Below, one piece after another: positions 1-9,240 of a stretch of DNA of 57,534 nt. The notes below the pieces were generated by a model that did no database searches, was not told where the DNA came from, and saw nothing but the letters and a program-made list of their open reading frames with translations. Source of the DNA: UBA7328 sp002471345. GTDB taxonomy: Bacteria; Bacteroidota; Bacteroidia; Chitinophagales; Saprospiraceae. How positions within the stretch are numbered: position 1 is the first letter of the stretch; every line of letters starts with the position of its first letter. Location of the stretch: positions 1-57,534 of the forward strand of contig CAXGOB010000025.1 in the NCBI GenBank assembly GCA_964011275.1, given 5' to 3'. The translations under genes and the position numbers were made by a program.

Positions 1-2155
1 CATTCTGGATGGCTCTATTCTGATGAAAATAACGGGGAGAAAGTGAGATAGAAAGTGCATTGCTAGGCTGAGCAGACACTCCGAAATTTAAATTATGGAT
101 TCTTAATGCTCCCTTATCCGTACCTACTCCTCTATAGTTTCCATAAAAAACGCGGTAAGTGATTTTCTTTCTATTATCGGAATTAACACCTATCCAATTG
201 AAATATCCATTGGTTCCTCTTAATGTAGGTCCTCCAAAAAGTGCTTTTGTGAGAAGATCTTTGGTTTCATAGTTGATTCCGAGATTTAGACCCCAGGTAT
301 TTGTAAATGAAGTAAATCCATTAACATTATATGCCATCGATAAATGATCACCATTGGATGTCCATTTGCTGTATTCATTTGCATTTATCTGAAGTCTTCT
401 TATGATCCCAAAAGGTTTTGGTGCTCTCCACCCTACCCAAGTAAAATGATTAATAACATCAGCCGAATTGAGAAAACCGATGTCATTAATTTCGAATCCT
501 GTGCTTCTCCAAGTGACTCCAGTTTGATATCCAACATTGTCTTTACCCCAATAGTTAGCAAAAGTGAGTGTCCCTGCATTTCCTCCTAAACTTGTTAAAG
601 TTGGATCTAATTCTATATAATCGGCATCCGGTCTTTGGAAATAATGCTCAAATGAACTTTGGGTTTCTTCTATTCTTGCAGCAGTTCCTTTCACGTTACT
701 AAATGCCAAGTTTGCTCTTATTTGATATTCTCTATTCTTCCAAGTGTGAAGAAGAGACAGACCTCCTGAGAGCGCATCAGAATGATATTGATCCTCGAGT
801 CCTGTTCCATCTAAATTTCTTGTTACAGAAGTAAGAGTTCCAGATAATACAGTTGCCCCTTCATTAAAGTCTTGAGCTGCTCTCCCTACAAAATAATTAG
901 TGAATGGTTCTGCAACTTTTGTTGATTTTTGACCATTAGCACTTTGAATTTTAATATGCTCTTCGGCAGTAATACTTTCTAGTAAACCAATTGAAAAACC
1001 ATTTTTCGTCTTGCCACTTACTTTCGCAGCACCAAGAATAGATGTAAAATTAGGACTGTCTGAAAATGACCCATCAGCAATATCATGACTTCCTCTGGGT
1101 CTTTGTCCAATTCTCCTTGAGTAGAATAAGTTATCTATACCAAAAGGGCCTCCTGCATCAGCTTCTGTGAGTCTAAATTCAAAGAGGTTTGAATTTTCAA
1201 CAAAGAATGGTCTTTGTTCTTGAAAAAATATTTGAAACCCATCAATATTCAATTGTGATGGATCGGCTTCTACCTGTCCAAAGTCTGGATTAATAGTAAA
1301 GTCTAGAGTGATATCTGAAGTCAGCCCAACTTTTCCATCTAATCCAATACTAGCACTTGTATTACTGCCATCCCTAAATGGATTTCCTTCCTGTTTTTCA
1401 AAGGTTTCAGCCTTCGCTAAAACATATGGTTGTATTTCTATTTGCCTTTTAGGTTTGATGTTTTTTATTCCGTGCAATTCTCCAAACTGACTGACCCATC
1501 CACTAGAATTTTGCGGAATATGTTGCCAAGTACTCTTTTCATCAGCTCTAAAATCGCGTCGCATAATATTGAACCCCCAAACTTGTTCTTCATCACCTCC
1601 ATAGCGAAGCTGACTCAAAGGTATTTTCACTTCAGCTGTCCAACCTTGTTCATCAATATTTGTCCTTGTCCCCCAAACTGGATTCCAGTTTGTATCCCAA
1701 TTATTGCCATCTCCAGTTATAAACTCATCACCTCTTACTCCTGATACAGAAGCCGTAAAAGAAAATGCTGTTCTCAGATCATGATAACTATCTATGTTAA
1801 TTTCCACCCAATCTCCAGGAAATCGGTCTCTTCTAGATAATCGATTTTCAATCTCCTCAGGTTCCTCATGGTGACATCTATAAGCCAGATATAGATAGGA
1901 ATCATCATATAATATCTTAAACTGAGTGCTGCGTTGTGGGACATCTCCATTATTAGGTTGCTGAACTGTAAAATCAGAGCCCCATCCCACTGAATTCCAT
2001 ACAGAATCATCAATTTTTCCATCAAAATTGATCGATTGACCCGGATCTATTTTTTGCGTAATATAGATTTTTTTGGTGGTAGATTGTGTTGTGTCTTTGG
2101 GGCTTGCCCAAAGCAATATAGGGCAAAGCATGAGCAAGGTGAGTAGCTTTTTCAT
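1..2155 (-). CDS. CBM9-like / DUF5916 outer-membrane protein, 3' end outside the window
   Basis: This reading frame is open from an ATG at 2155 to the left edge (about 718 codons) with no stop, so the C-terminus lies outside. It begins with a signal peptide (MKKLLTLLMLCPILLWAS). Next comes a carbohydrate-binding family 9-like region at about residues 30-240, with typical stretches such as FDGKIDDSVW, YDDSYLYLAYRC and WTAEVKIPLSQLRYG. The long remainder is rich in alternating beta-strand segments, as in the DUF5916 membrane-barrel domain (for example FQIFFQEQRPFFVENSNLFEF). Family members in Bacteroidota are about 730-850 residues, so most of the protein is present. Known members are poorly characterised and often called 'hydrolase' without proof. 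A role in surface binding or uptake of a polymer is inference. Nothing but a leader region (2156-2310) separates it from the HD gene upstream. Confidence 0.85.
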   Translation of the reverse strand, partial: MKKLLTLLMLCPILLWASPKDTTQSTTKKIYITQKIDPGQSINFDGKIDDSVWNSVGWGSDFTVQQPNNGDVPQRSTQFKILYDDSYLYLAYRCHHEEPEEIENRLSRRDRFPGDWVEINIDSYHDLRTAFSFTASVSGVRGDEFITGDGNNWDTNWNPVWGTRTNIDEQGWTAEVKIPLSQLRYGGDEEQVWGFNIMRRDFRADEKSTWQHIPQNSSGWVSQFGELHGIKNIKPKRQIEIQPYVLAKAETFEKQEGNPFRDGSNTSASIGLDGKVGLTSDITLDFTINPDFGQVEADPSQLNIDGFQIFFQEQRPFFVENSNLFEFRLTEADAGGPFGIDNLFYSRRIGQRPRGSHDIADGSFSDSPNFTSILGAAKVSGKTKNGFSIGLLESITAEEHIKIQSANGQKSTKVAEPFTNYFVGRAAQDFNEGATVLSGTLTSVTRNLDGTGLEDQYHSDALSGGLSLLHTWKNREYQIRANLAFSNVKGTAARIEETQSSFEHYFQRPDADYIELDPTLTSLGGNAGTLTFANYWGKDNVGYQTGVTWRSTGFEINDIGFLNSADVINHFTWVGWRAPKPFGIIRRLQINANEYSKWTSNGDHLSMAYNVNGFTSFTNTWGLNLGINYETKDLLTKALFGGPTLRGTNGYFNWIGVNSDNRKKITYRVFYGNYRGVGTDKGALRIHNLNFGVSAQPSNALSISLSPRYFHQNRAIQN

Positions 2156-2310
2156 GTAGAGTTTTTGTGACGTTTTTTCGTATGTAAGAGGTGGTTAAAT
2201 CCCACTACATAATTAAAGAGCGACAGAATTATAGATAAGTTGCATGACAAATGTTAATCAAATCTAAAATTCGACAAGTGCAGTATTAAGAGTGACCACT
2301 TCCTACTGAT

Positions 2311-2973
2311 TCAACTATGAATCCAATTTGGAACACCAACTTCTTCATAAAATTGCTCTAGAAAGGACAACATAAATTGGTGCCGCTTTTCAGCTATTTT
2401 TCTGCCGGTGGTTGTATTCATCTTATCCTTCAGCAATAATAGTTTTTCATAAAAATGGTTAATGGAGGGAGCAGAGGTATTTTTATATTCTTCTTTGGTC
2501 AAATTAATTTTGGGAAAGATTGAGGAGTCAAAGATTATTCTATTCTTAAATCCTCCATAATTGAACGCTCTTGCTATTCCAATTGCTCCAATAGCATCAA
2601 GTCTATCTGCATCTTGAACTACATCCATTTCGTTGGATCCAAAAGTCTTTTCATCAAGACTATTCTTAAAAGACATATGTTTTATAATATTAATGACATG
2701 GTCTTTTTTCTCTTCATTTAACGATGTGCTTTCCAGGTAATTCCTTGCGGTCTGAGGACCAATATCTTCATTACCATTGTGAAATTTCGGATCTGCTATA
2801 TCGTGAAGAAGAGCGGCTAATTCTACTACTTCCATATCCACATCTTCATTTTCGGCTATCTTTTGGGCATTAATCCAGACCCTCTTTATATGATGCCAAT
2901 CATGTCCACCTTCCGCATCAGCTAATTCATTCTGAACATAGACTGCTGTCTTGTTTATTAGCCTTTTGTTCAT
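2311..2973 (-). CDS. HD-domain phosphohydrolase
   Basis: A 220-residue cytosolic protein of the HD superfamily, similar in layout to the YedJ/YpgQ group. The metal-binding signature is visible: HDWHH at residues 24-28, the HD doublet at 57-58 (LLHDIAD), and a later conserved aspartate in QDADRLDAIGAIG. Family members are metal-dependent phosphohydrolases, some of which hydrolyse nucleotides, but the substrate here cannot be read from the sequence. The ATG overlaps the stop of the upstream thioesterase gene by 4 bases (ATGA), which implies translational coupling. It is the last gene of a five-gene operon that starts with the universal stress protein at 5480. Confidence 0.88.
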   Translation of the reverse strand: MNKRLINKTAVYVQNELADAEGGHDWHHIKRVWINAQKIAENEDVDMEVVELAALLHDIADPKFHNGNEDIGPQTARNYLESTSLNEEKKDHVINIIKHMSFKNSLDEKTFGSNEMDVVQDADRLDAIGAIGIARAFNYGGFKNRIIFDSSIFPKINLTKEEYKNTSAPSINHFYEKLLLLKDKMNTTTGRKIAEKRHQFMLSFLEQFYEEVGVPNWIHS

Positions 2974-3380
2974 CTTTTCTTTATCGAAGCTTTTAATGCA
3001 ATGGACAATGATTCTGGAAGAACTATCGACTTTCTGATCTGCTTATCAAACAAGACCCACTTCATATGACATTCAGAATGCACGGTGTTTTTCACACTAT
3101 GAATCAAGCTATGTTTTACTGTTACAACTTTATTTCCAACCTCATAAATTTCTGATATGACATGAATAGGGCTATCTTCCATAACTTCTTTAAGATACTT
3201 AATTGTTGATTCCACATAGGCAAAACCTGTATTTTCATGCATATCGTCTTGAAAATCATAACCTATACGTGCTAAAAGTTGACCACTTGCCAGGTCGAAT
3301 TTTTTAGTATAAAATTGAACATTCATATGTCCATTCGAATCGATTTCGTCGGTCATTACATAACCCCTATAAGTTTCCAT
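2970..3380 (-). CDS. Acyl-CoA thioesterase, hot-dog fold
   Basis: A 136-residue protein with the 4HBT-type hot-dog pattern. An N-terminal strand is followed by D-x-NGHMNVQFY near residues 13-23, where the Asp/Asn-Gly-His segment forms the active-site turn, then a helix, and then strands with FAYVESTIKYLKE and a central VISEIYEVGNKVVTVKHSL. Proteins of this size hydrolyse acyl-CoA or acyl-ACP thioesters in the cytosol. The physiological substrate is unknown. It lies 9 bases downstream of the alpha/beta hydrolase gene and overlaps the HD gene by 4 bases, so it is part of the same transcript. Confidence 0.8.
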   Translation of the reverse strand: METYRGYVMTDEIDSNGHMNVQFYTKKFDLASGQLLARIGYDFQDDMHENTGFAYVESTIKYLKEVMEDSPIHVISEIYEVGNKVVTVKHSLIHSVKNTVHSECHMKWVLFDKQIRKSIVLPESLSIALKASIKKR

Positions 3381-3389
3381 AGATTTGTT

Positions 3390-4229
3390 TTAAGAATTTG
3401 TGATGTTTATCCATCCATCAATTTGGTTTTTGAATATTTCAGGATATTTAGTCCAGTTAAAGTGATTCGTTTCTCTATTCCCTTCTACTGTAATATGCTC
3501 TATAGACGAACTAGAATTAAATTTTTCCAAAAGATTTCTAGTAGCCTTGTGAGGTGAGAAGTCATCACCTTTGATCGTAAATGCTAATATTCTTGCCTTC
3601 GTTTTTAATAACTCAGCTTCATAGTCAATTTCCTCATTTTCAACTGTATATTTTCCTGTGATTCCATTCTTATACCAGTCTTTAATTTCTGTTTTTCCTT
3701 GTTTCCCTCCAAATCCCATTTTATGTCCAGGATAATATCCTAAACATGAATTAATAAGCCCAATGAATCTCACTCCAATCAGCGTTTTAATTCCCGACCA
3801 GCCTCTCCAGCCTCTGTAATAGACAGAGCATGTAGCTATTAAGATCAGGCCATTTATTTTAGTGGGATATTTAGCCGAGTAGAGACAAGCCATTTGCCCG
3901 CCAAGGCTATGACCTAATAAAAATACTTTAGCATTAGGATATTTATTTTTGATAATATTCAATATAAAATCGAGATCATGAATATGTTCTCTATATCCCC
4001 AATCCACATTTTTTGAAGCTCTGATCGATGATTTTCCTTGTCCTCTTAGATCAACACTATATACAACCCGATTTTCATTTCCTATTGCTTTCGCGTAAGC
4101 ATCATAATATGACACTCTGACACCCATAGCAGGTAGAACGAGTATGACATCTTCCACCCTAGCAGGAGTATTATGAACTTTTAGTTCATTTGTAGTTCCA
4201 TCCTTAAAATCAATTTTGTGGGTTGTCAT
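3390..4229 (-). CDS. Alpha/beta hydrolase
   Basis: A 279-residue alpha/beta-hydrolase-fold protein of the serine aminopeptidase S33/monoacylglycerol lipase-like type. The nucleophile elbow GHSLGG places Ser108 as nucleophile. An oxyanion-hole region (LVLPAMGV) precedes it, and a late EGNRETNHFNW segment carries the probable catalytic histidine. There is no signal peptide, so it is cytosolic. The first 20 bases overlap the end of the DinB-like gene, consistent with coupled translation. The substrate (ester, lipid or peptide) cannot be told from sequence. Confidence 0.85.
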   Translation of the reverse strand: MTTHKIDFKDGTTNELKVHNTPARVEDVILVLPAMGVRVSYYDAYAKAIGNENRVVYSVDLRGQGKSSIRASKNVDWGYREHIHDLDFILNIIKNKYPNAKVFLLGHSLGGQMACLYSAKYPTKINGLILIATCSVYYRGWRGWSGIKTLIGVRFIGLINSCLGYYPGHKMGFGGKQGKTEIKDWYKNGITGKYTVENEEIDYEAELLKTKARILAFTIKGDDFSPHKATRNLLEKFNSSSSIEHITVEGNRETNHFNWTKYPEIFKNQIDGWINITNS

Positions 4230-4677
4230 TATTCTTATTAAGAGCCTTGTTTATGTGAATCATGTGATGATCAGCATGCCAAACGACTTTGTCAAATTCT
4301 TCTTTTAATGTCCTATTTCCGGTCTCATTATGAATATAAAAATTGGCCCCATGACTGAGATAAAACTGTTCTGCAAGATGATAAACCGCTTTTCTGATAG
4401 ATACAAACTGGTCAAGACTAATTTGAAGAGGCATATTATTATAATCTAATCCATCACACCATGCATCTTGATCGAACCCCCAGACTATTTGACCAGGTTT
4501 TGAAATTGCTCTTCTAATACGATCATAAAGGACACTTTCTGCATCAGCTATGTGATGGAGAATCTGTTTGATATTCCATTTGTTAGGGCCATACTTTTTT
4601 TGAAGCTCTGTATCATTTAGTGAGAAGTAGTACAATACCTCTCTCTCAGTTCTCTTAAGGTCGTCAAGTATTTTCAT
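4210..4677 (-). CDS. DinB-like putative metal-dependent protein
   Basis: A 155-residue all-helical protein of the DinB/YfiT superfamily. The expected metal-binding histidines are visible: HH at residues 41-42 in QILHHIADAE, and H134/H138 in VVWHADHHMIHI. Family members include thiol-dependent transferases (for example bacillithiol or mycothiol transferases) and many uncharacterised stress proteins. The proven members give no safe function for this one. It starts 2 bases after the universal stress gene ends and overlaps the hydrolase gene, placing it second in the operon. Confidence 0.82.
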   Translation of the reverse strand: MKILDDLKRTEREVLYYFSLNDTELQKKYGPNKWNIKQILHHIADAESVLYDRIRRAISKPGQIVWGFDQDAWCDGLDYNNMPLQISLDQFVSIRKAVYHLAEQFYLSHGANFYIHNETGNRTLKEEFDKVVWHADHHMIHINKALNKNNDNPQN

Positions 4678-4679
4678 TT

Positions 4680-5480
4680 TTATCTCATAAAAAGAATAGG
4701 TATTTCACTCCTAAAAGTAAACTCACTACTCACAGATGGATAAGTTAATTCTTTGAAAAAAGAATAGGTATTAAAATGAAGAGCTAGCAATCCACTCTTA
4801 TTTTCTTTAATATATTTCGAAATTGCTTTTCTTGGTCTAATTTCCTGAGCTATATGAACAGGGTATACTTTCCTCTTCATTTTTATCGATATGTCTATTT
4901 CATCACTCTTTTTATCTACGACTGTCAAAAGTTCTGGCTGGTAACCCAACATTTTACTTTTATTGATCAATTTAGCACAAGAGTTACTAAATAGTTTATC
5001 AAATCGTAAAGCAACACAAGCCTTATCTGAAGTCTTTTCTAGGTCAAATGCTATTGGCACAACTATAGTAGGAATGATAGACAATTTTAAAGTAGAGAAA
5101 GTATTGCTTCCTATAAATGCTTCTTTAATCCATGAAGCTCCTTTGGATCCCATTACAATGAGATCAAAATCTTCTTGAAGTGATACATTTATTACTTGCT
5201 TACTTACATCTCCATATCTTATGATTGTTTCTTTATTAAGGTAAGAAGGAGTTTTAAAACCTGAAATAAAATTTTTTGTTTTTGAATCTACAATACTTCG
5301 ATCTTCCTCCTTGACCAACTCTCTCATCTTATGAATAAGCTTGGTACCAGAACGAGAAGGAACTGACGAAACATGCAACATATGTATCTTAGCCTTTGTA
5401 TTCTTTCCTAAAGAAAGTGCATACATAAGTGCTTTTTTACTTGCATCTGAAAAGTCAATAGGAACTAAAATTTTGATCAT
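4680..5480 (-). CDS. Universal stress protein, tandem Usp domains
   Basis: A 266-residue protein. The N-terminal Usp domain (residues 1-145) starts MIKILVPIDFSDASKKAL and carries the ATP-binding pattern GSKG-x9-GSNT (MGSKGASWIKEAFIGSNT). The C-terminal half (about 155-266) is a second, degenerate Usp-like domain without a clear G-2x-G-9x-G motif. Such two-domain Usp proteins are cytosolic and usually tied to stasis, redox or energy stress. It is the first gene of the 5480-2311 operon, with a good -7 element upstream (TACCTTTG at 5513-5506), which suggests that the downstream hydrolase, thioesterase and HD genes share its regulation. Confidence 0.88.
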   Translation of the reverse strand: MIKILVPIDFSDASKKALMYALSLGKNTKAKIHMLHVSSVPSRSGTKLIHKMRELVKEEDRSIVDSKTKNFISGFKTPSYLNKETIIRYGDVSKQVINVSLQEDFDLIVMGSKGASWIKEAFIGSNTFSTLKLSIIPTIVVPIAFDLEKTSDKACVALRFDKLFSNSCAKLINKSKMLGYQPELLTVVDKKSDEIDISIKMKRKVYPVHIAQEIRPRKAISKYIKENKSGLLALHFNTYSFFKELTYPSVSSEFTFRSEIPILFMR

Positions 5481-5505
5481 ATCGAAAAGTGTAGTAAATA
5501 AGATA

Positions 5506-5537
5506 CAAAGGTATGATTATGTTACCTTTTGTGTAAA
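5506..5537 (-). promoter_or_regulatory. Candidate Bacteroidota promoter for the universal-stress operon
   Basis: On the minus strand a -7 element TACCTTTG (5513-5506) matches the Bacteroidota consensus TAnnTTTG. A TTTA (5537-5534), one mismatch from the -33 TTTG, lies exactly 20 bases upstream. The ATG follows 25 bases after the -7 element. Assigned by eye only. Confidence 0.4.
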
Positions 5538-5635
5538 CATATAATGAAATTCATACTAGAACTAAAGCTTATAATAAGAGCTTTTCATTTTGAACTTGTC
5601 ATCTTACATTTGACCAAGAATTAAAGATCTCCCAA

Positions 5636-8134
5636 ATGAAGAACTTCCTATCTATTCTTATCCTTTTATTTAGTGCCTTTTCATTGAAAGGGCAAACTAT
5701 TCTTGAAAAATTTGAATCTTATCAAAATTCTCACCATATAGAAAAAGTCTACATCAGTCATGATAAGACATTTTATACACCAGGTGATACCATTTGGTGT
5801 ATGGCATTTTTTGTAGATGGAAAAACTCATCAGATATTTGAAAATGCAAGCCCCATTATTCATATAGAGTGGTATGATGACTTGGATAGCCTAGAGCATT
5901 CTTGGATGCTAAAGATTGATGAAGGGTCATCAAATTTTGAGATCCCTCTTTCATATGACATTTTACCAGGTTCATATACATTAAAAGCATATACTCAATA
6001 TCAAAGAAATTTTGATGATCAATATTTATTCCAAAAGAAAATAGACATAATCAGTGACATTAGTCAAGAAGAATTCTTGTATGTAGAGGCAACTGACCAT
6101 TTAAAATTCAAAGTGAGCTTTTACCCAGAAGGAGGTCAAATAGTTGCCAATCTTAAAAACAGAGTTGCATTCAAGGCTCAAAATGAAAAAGGTGAAAACA
6201 TAGCTATTGAAGGAAATTTATTGAATAGTTCAAGTAAAGTTTTGAGTTCATTTAAAACATATCATGAAGGAATAGGGTTTTTCGATATAACTCCAAAGGC
6301 TAAAGAGAATTACACCATCAATGTAAGATATAATGAAGTAGAAAAGTCCTTTAAGCTTCCACAAATATTTGATCAAGGATATGTGTTAACTGTAGATGCC
6401 AAAAATAAAGAGTCCATTATTCTGCAAATGAATTCTAACTTAACCAACGGCCTAAAGGGAAGCACACTAATAGGTCATGTACGAGGAATCCCATTCCTGA
6501 ATCAATCGCTTACTGATGCGAAGCTACAAAGCCTAAGGATATCAAGAACTAACATCCCGTCCGGTGTTGTTCACTTTACATTATTTAATGATAAAGGTTT
6601 ACCTGTTTGTGAAAGGATTAGTTTCAACAAGAATCCACAAGATGAAAGCAATCTTAAGATAGTTACGAATTCTGAATCTTTCACTAAACGTGCAACTTTA
6701 GAATTAGACATTAATGACGAGGGTCTTATTAACTCTGGTGGCAAATATGCAATAACTGCTTTTAACGCTGATCTTAATCCAATTTTACCATCTGCAGTTA
6801 CTATAGAAAACTACTTACTATTTCTTTCAGATCTGAAAGGAACGATTAATAATCCAGATCAATATTTTGCAGATAACACATCAAAAACATCTTTCTTTTT
6901 GGATCTGATAATGATGACTCATGGATGGCGTAGATTTTCTTGGCTCGATATTGTAAATGATAAATTACCCTCTTTTGATTTTGGCACTCAAGAAGACATT
7001 TCCCTTGTGGGAGTTGTGAAGAAAAAAAATAAAGACGAGGGTATCAAAGCTGACGTTTTTGTAAGCACAATTGGTAGAGATGGGTTTTCAAGCACTAATT
7101 TAACTACTGACAACAATGGTGTCTTCTTTCTTAAAGGATTTGATTTTAGAGATACAATGGACATTATCATCCAAGCCGGAAAATATGATCCTAATAAAGA
7201 CGAAAAGGAAAAAGGAATAATTAAAAGAAGTGGAAATAACAATGTCCGTATTAATCTTATAGAGTTGGGAAAACAAGACTTTGACCCTTCAGCCACAATT
7301 ACACCTTCAAAAGTGAATGGATCCGAAAGGAACGAACTGATTTCAAATTTCTTAGAGAATCGGAAACTCGATTCACTGTACAATCCTACCTGGGCATTAG
7401 AAATGGATGAGTTTATGGTTAAGTCTCAAAGAAAAACCCAAAGACAAAAAAAAGTAGAACACCTTAAAAATAAAATGAAAGAGAGAGGCATGTTCTATTT
7501 CCCAAATTCGCAAAAGATATTTTTAGATGATTTGCCTGGTGGTGGATTTCAATACAATAACGTGTTTGACATTGTTCGTGATCGAGCCCCTTCTGTTCAA
7601 GTCAAAGGTTCAGGTGCCGATCGAATATTTGTGGTTAGGGGCACCACAAACCTTGGGGGGGACATTCCTGCCCTGGTTCTACTAGATGGCATGCAAATAT
7701 CAAGAGCTGGTGACCTTTTTATATCTCCAACAAATATACTAGCCATTGATGTGGTTAGAGGTCTTTCCTCTGCTTCAATTTTTGGTGAAGCTGGAGCTGG
7801 TGGTGTTATATCTATCATAACTAAAGACCCCTTAGATAATGAGAATATTGCAGCTCCATCAGAATCAAAAGGAACTTTAAAAATTCGACATCCTGGATTT
7901 TATAAGGGAAGAGAATTCTATGTTCCTAATTACGAAATAAAATCTATTGATCACCATAAACCTGATCTCAGGACTACCTTATTTTGGAAACCCAATGTTT
8001 CTTTAAACCAAACATTTCAACCTTTACATTTTCATGTTGGGGACAAACCTGGCAATTATATTATCCAACTTGAAGGAGTAACTGGGGAAGGAGTTCCAAT
8101 AGTAAAACGGAAAGCATTCACAGTTATAGAGTAG
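5636..8134 (+). CDS. MG-domain protein with TonB-receptor plug domain and no barrel
   Basis: An 832-residue exported protein with signal peptide MKNFLSILILLFSAFSLKGQ. The first ~600 residues look like repeated beta-sandwich macroglobulin-like/carboxypeptidase-regulatory domains (YISHDKTFYTPGDTIWCMAFF and GSYTLKAYTQYQ are typical MG-type phrases). A TonB-dependent-receptor plug domain follows at about residues 640-730 (PALVLLDGMQI, then SIFGEAGAGGVISIITKD). A final small beta-domain (about 760-832) ends with GNYIIQLEGVTGEGVPI. There is no 22-strand barrel after the plug, so it is not a transporter in itself. Similar proteins are common in Bacteroidota and of unknown function; they may act at the outer membrane together with TonB or SusC-type systems. 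It stands alone, transcribed away from the Usp operon. Confidence 0.8.
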   Translation: MKNFLSILILLFSAFSLKGQTILEKFESYQNSHHIEKVYISHDKTFYTPGDTIWCMAFFVDGKTHQIFENASPIIHIEWYDDLDSLEHSWMLKIDEGSSNFEIPLSYDILPGSYTLKAYTQYQRNFDDQYLFQKKIDIISDISQEEFLYVEATDHLKFKVSFYPEGGQIVANLKNRVAFKAQNEKGENIAIEGNLLNSSSKVLSSFKTYHEGIGFFDITPKAKENYTINVRYNEVEKSFKLPQIFDQGYVLTVDAKNKESIILQMNSNLTNGLKGSTLIGHVRGIPFLNQSLTDAKLQSLRISRTNIPSGVVHFTLFNDKGLPVCERISFNKNPQDESNLKIVTNSESFTKRATLELDINDEGLINSGGKYAITAFNADLNPILPSAVTIENYLLFLSDLKGTINNPDQYFADNTSKTSFFLDLIMMTHGWRRFSWLDIVNDKLPSFDFGTQEDISLVGVVKKKNKDEGIKADVFVSTIGRDGFSSTNLTTDNNGVFFLKGFDFRDTMDIIIQAGKYDPNKDEKEKGIIKRSGNNNVRINLIELGKQDFDPSATITPSKVNGSERNELISNFLENRKLDSLYNPTWALEMDEFMVKSQRKTQRQKKVEHLKNKMKERGMFYFPNSQKIFLDDLPGGGFQYNNVFDIVRDRAPSVQVKGSGADRIFVVRGTTNLGGDIPALVLLDGMQISRAGDLFISPTNILAIDVVRGLSSASIFGEAGAGGVISIITKDPLDNENIAAPSESKGTLKIRHPGFYKGREFYVPNYEIKSIDHHKPDLRTTLFWKPNVSLNQTFQPLHFHVGDKPGNYIIQLEGVTGEGVPIVKRKAFTVIE

Positions 8135-8156
8135 CGACTAAGTTCTATCTTACTTC

Positions 8157-9176
8157 TCAATTATTCATACCAACTCTCTGTAAATAAGAAGCAGCTCTCA
8201 ATCTTGCATTGGATTGAACATTATAATAGAATAAATTATAATCTACAATATGATAATTTGTCCATTTCAATAGAAATGAAAATGGGAATTTAGGCTTGCA
8301 GACATATAGAATTCCATCTTTTACCTCAGAATTTAGAGCATGAGTATGCACTTTATTGAACCTTTTCAATATGGCTCCCATATGGGCTTTTTTTGTTGCT
8401 TTAGTTTTTTCAACATCCCATGTCAATGGGTTGGTAGCAACATATTCATTCCCTGTTGGGTAGTAAGATGGAGGAGGGCTGTCTTTTCTAATTGTTCTCC
8501 AAGCAGTAAAACAACCAGTTTCATTTGGTTTGTTGCATGGTTTGACTTTTTCAAACTCATTCTGCTTCACATCCATACCTACCAAATAAGCAACCACCAA
8601 CTTATCTAATAACTGAGGATCTACTTCTATTACTTCTTTCATCAACCTCTTTCCATGCGTAGTTCCTTGACTATGTGTAGCTAAAATAAAAGGCTTCCCT
8701 TCATTAAAATATTTCAAATAATGCAAAAAAGCATCCTTTACATCACTATAAGCCGTATTGAAGATCAAATTCCTATTCTCTCCTTCAGGAAGTGAATAAG
8801 CACCTATAAAAGCTTGTCTATATCTAGGTGCATAGATTAGACCTACTTGATTAAAAATACTCGCTTGATTCTTTATAACATAGCTATCAGTTTTATCATT
8901 AAGATAACTGTTTCTCAGATCTGCATTCCATCCTTTTCGATCTTTTCCCGTGTAAGAAGTAGGGTGTATATAGAACACATCTACATCATATAACTCATCG
9001 GAGTTAATACTCCCTTTACCAGGTACAGCAAGTGCAGGACTATCTTTATCTGGATGTGCAGCCCAATATTTGAGTTCACTATAGTTCGGAGCAGGTGGAG
9101 TCTTTATATTTTGACCATAAAGAAGACAAACAAGAATTAGAGATAAAAAAGCGATAAGTCCGACTTTAATTTTCAT
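8157..9176 (-). CDS. DUF3089 alpha/beta-hydrolase-like exported protein
   Basis: A 339-residue protein with an N-terminal signal or anchor (MKIKVGLIAFLSLILVCLLYGQ). It matches DUF3089 by pattern: DVDVFYIHPTSY near the start of the mature part, VGLIYAPRYRQAF, and the nucleophile elbow ATHSQGTTHG, whose serine is expected to be catalytic. The fold is alpha/beta hydrolase. Family members are assumed to be lipases or esterases but are not well characterised. It is convergent with the TonB-plug gene (22-base gap) and stands alone on its strand. Confidence 0.82.
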   Translation of the reverse strand: MKIKVGLIAFLSLILVCLLYGQNIKTPPAPNYSELKYWAAHPDKDSPALAVPGKGSINSDELYDVDVFYIHPTSYTGKDRKGWNADLRNSYLNDKTDSYVIKNQASIFNQVGLIYAPRYRQAFIGAYSLPEGENRNLIFNTAYSDVKDAFLHYLKYFNEGKPFILATHSQGTTHGKRLMKEVIEVDPQLLDKLVVAYLVGMDVKQNEFEKVKPCNKPNETGCFTAWRTIRKDSPPPSYYPTGNEYVATNPLTWDVEKTKATKKAHMGAILKRFNKVHTHALNSEVKDGILYVCKPKFPFSFLLKWTNYHIVDYNLFYYNVQSNARLRAASYLQRVGMNN

Positions 9177-9240
9177 GAAATACTTTTATAAATCAGAATA
9201 GTAAACGTCATTTACCGTGCAGATATTGAAATAATATGAG

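Noticed and set aside
344..1744. Plus-strand frames of 60-104 codons inside the DUF5916 gene
   Set aside because: They lie antisense to a continuous coding frame and have no recognisable protein features.
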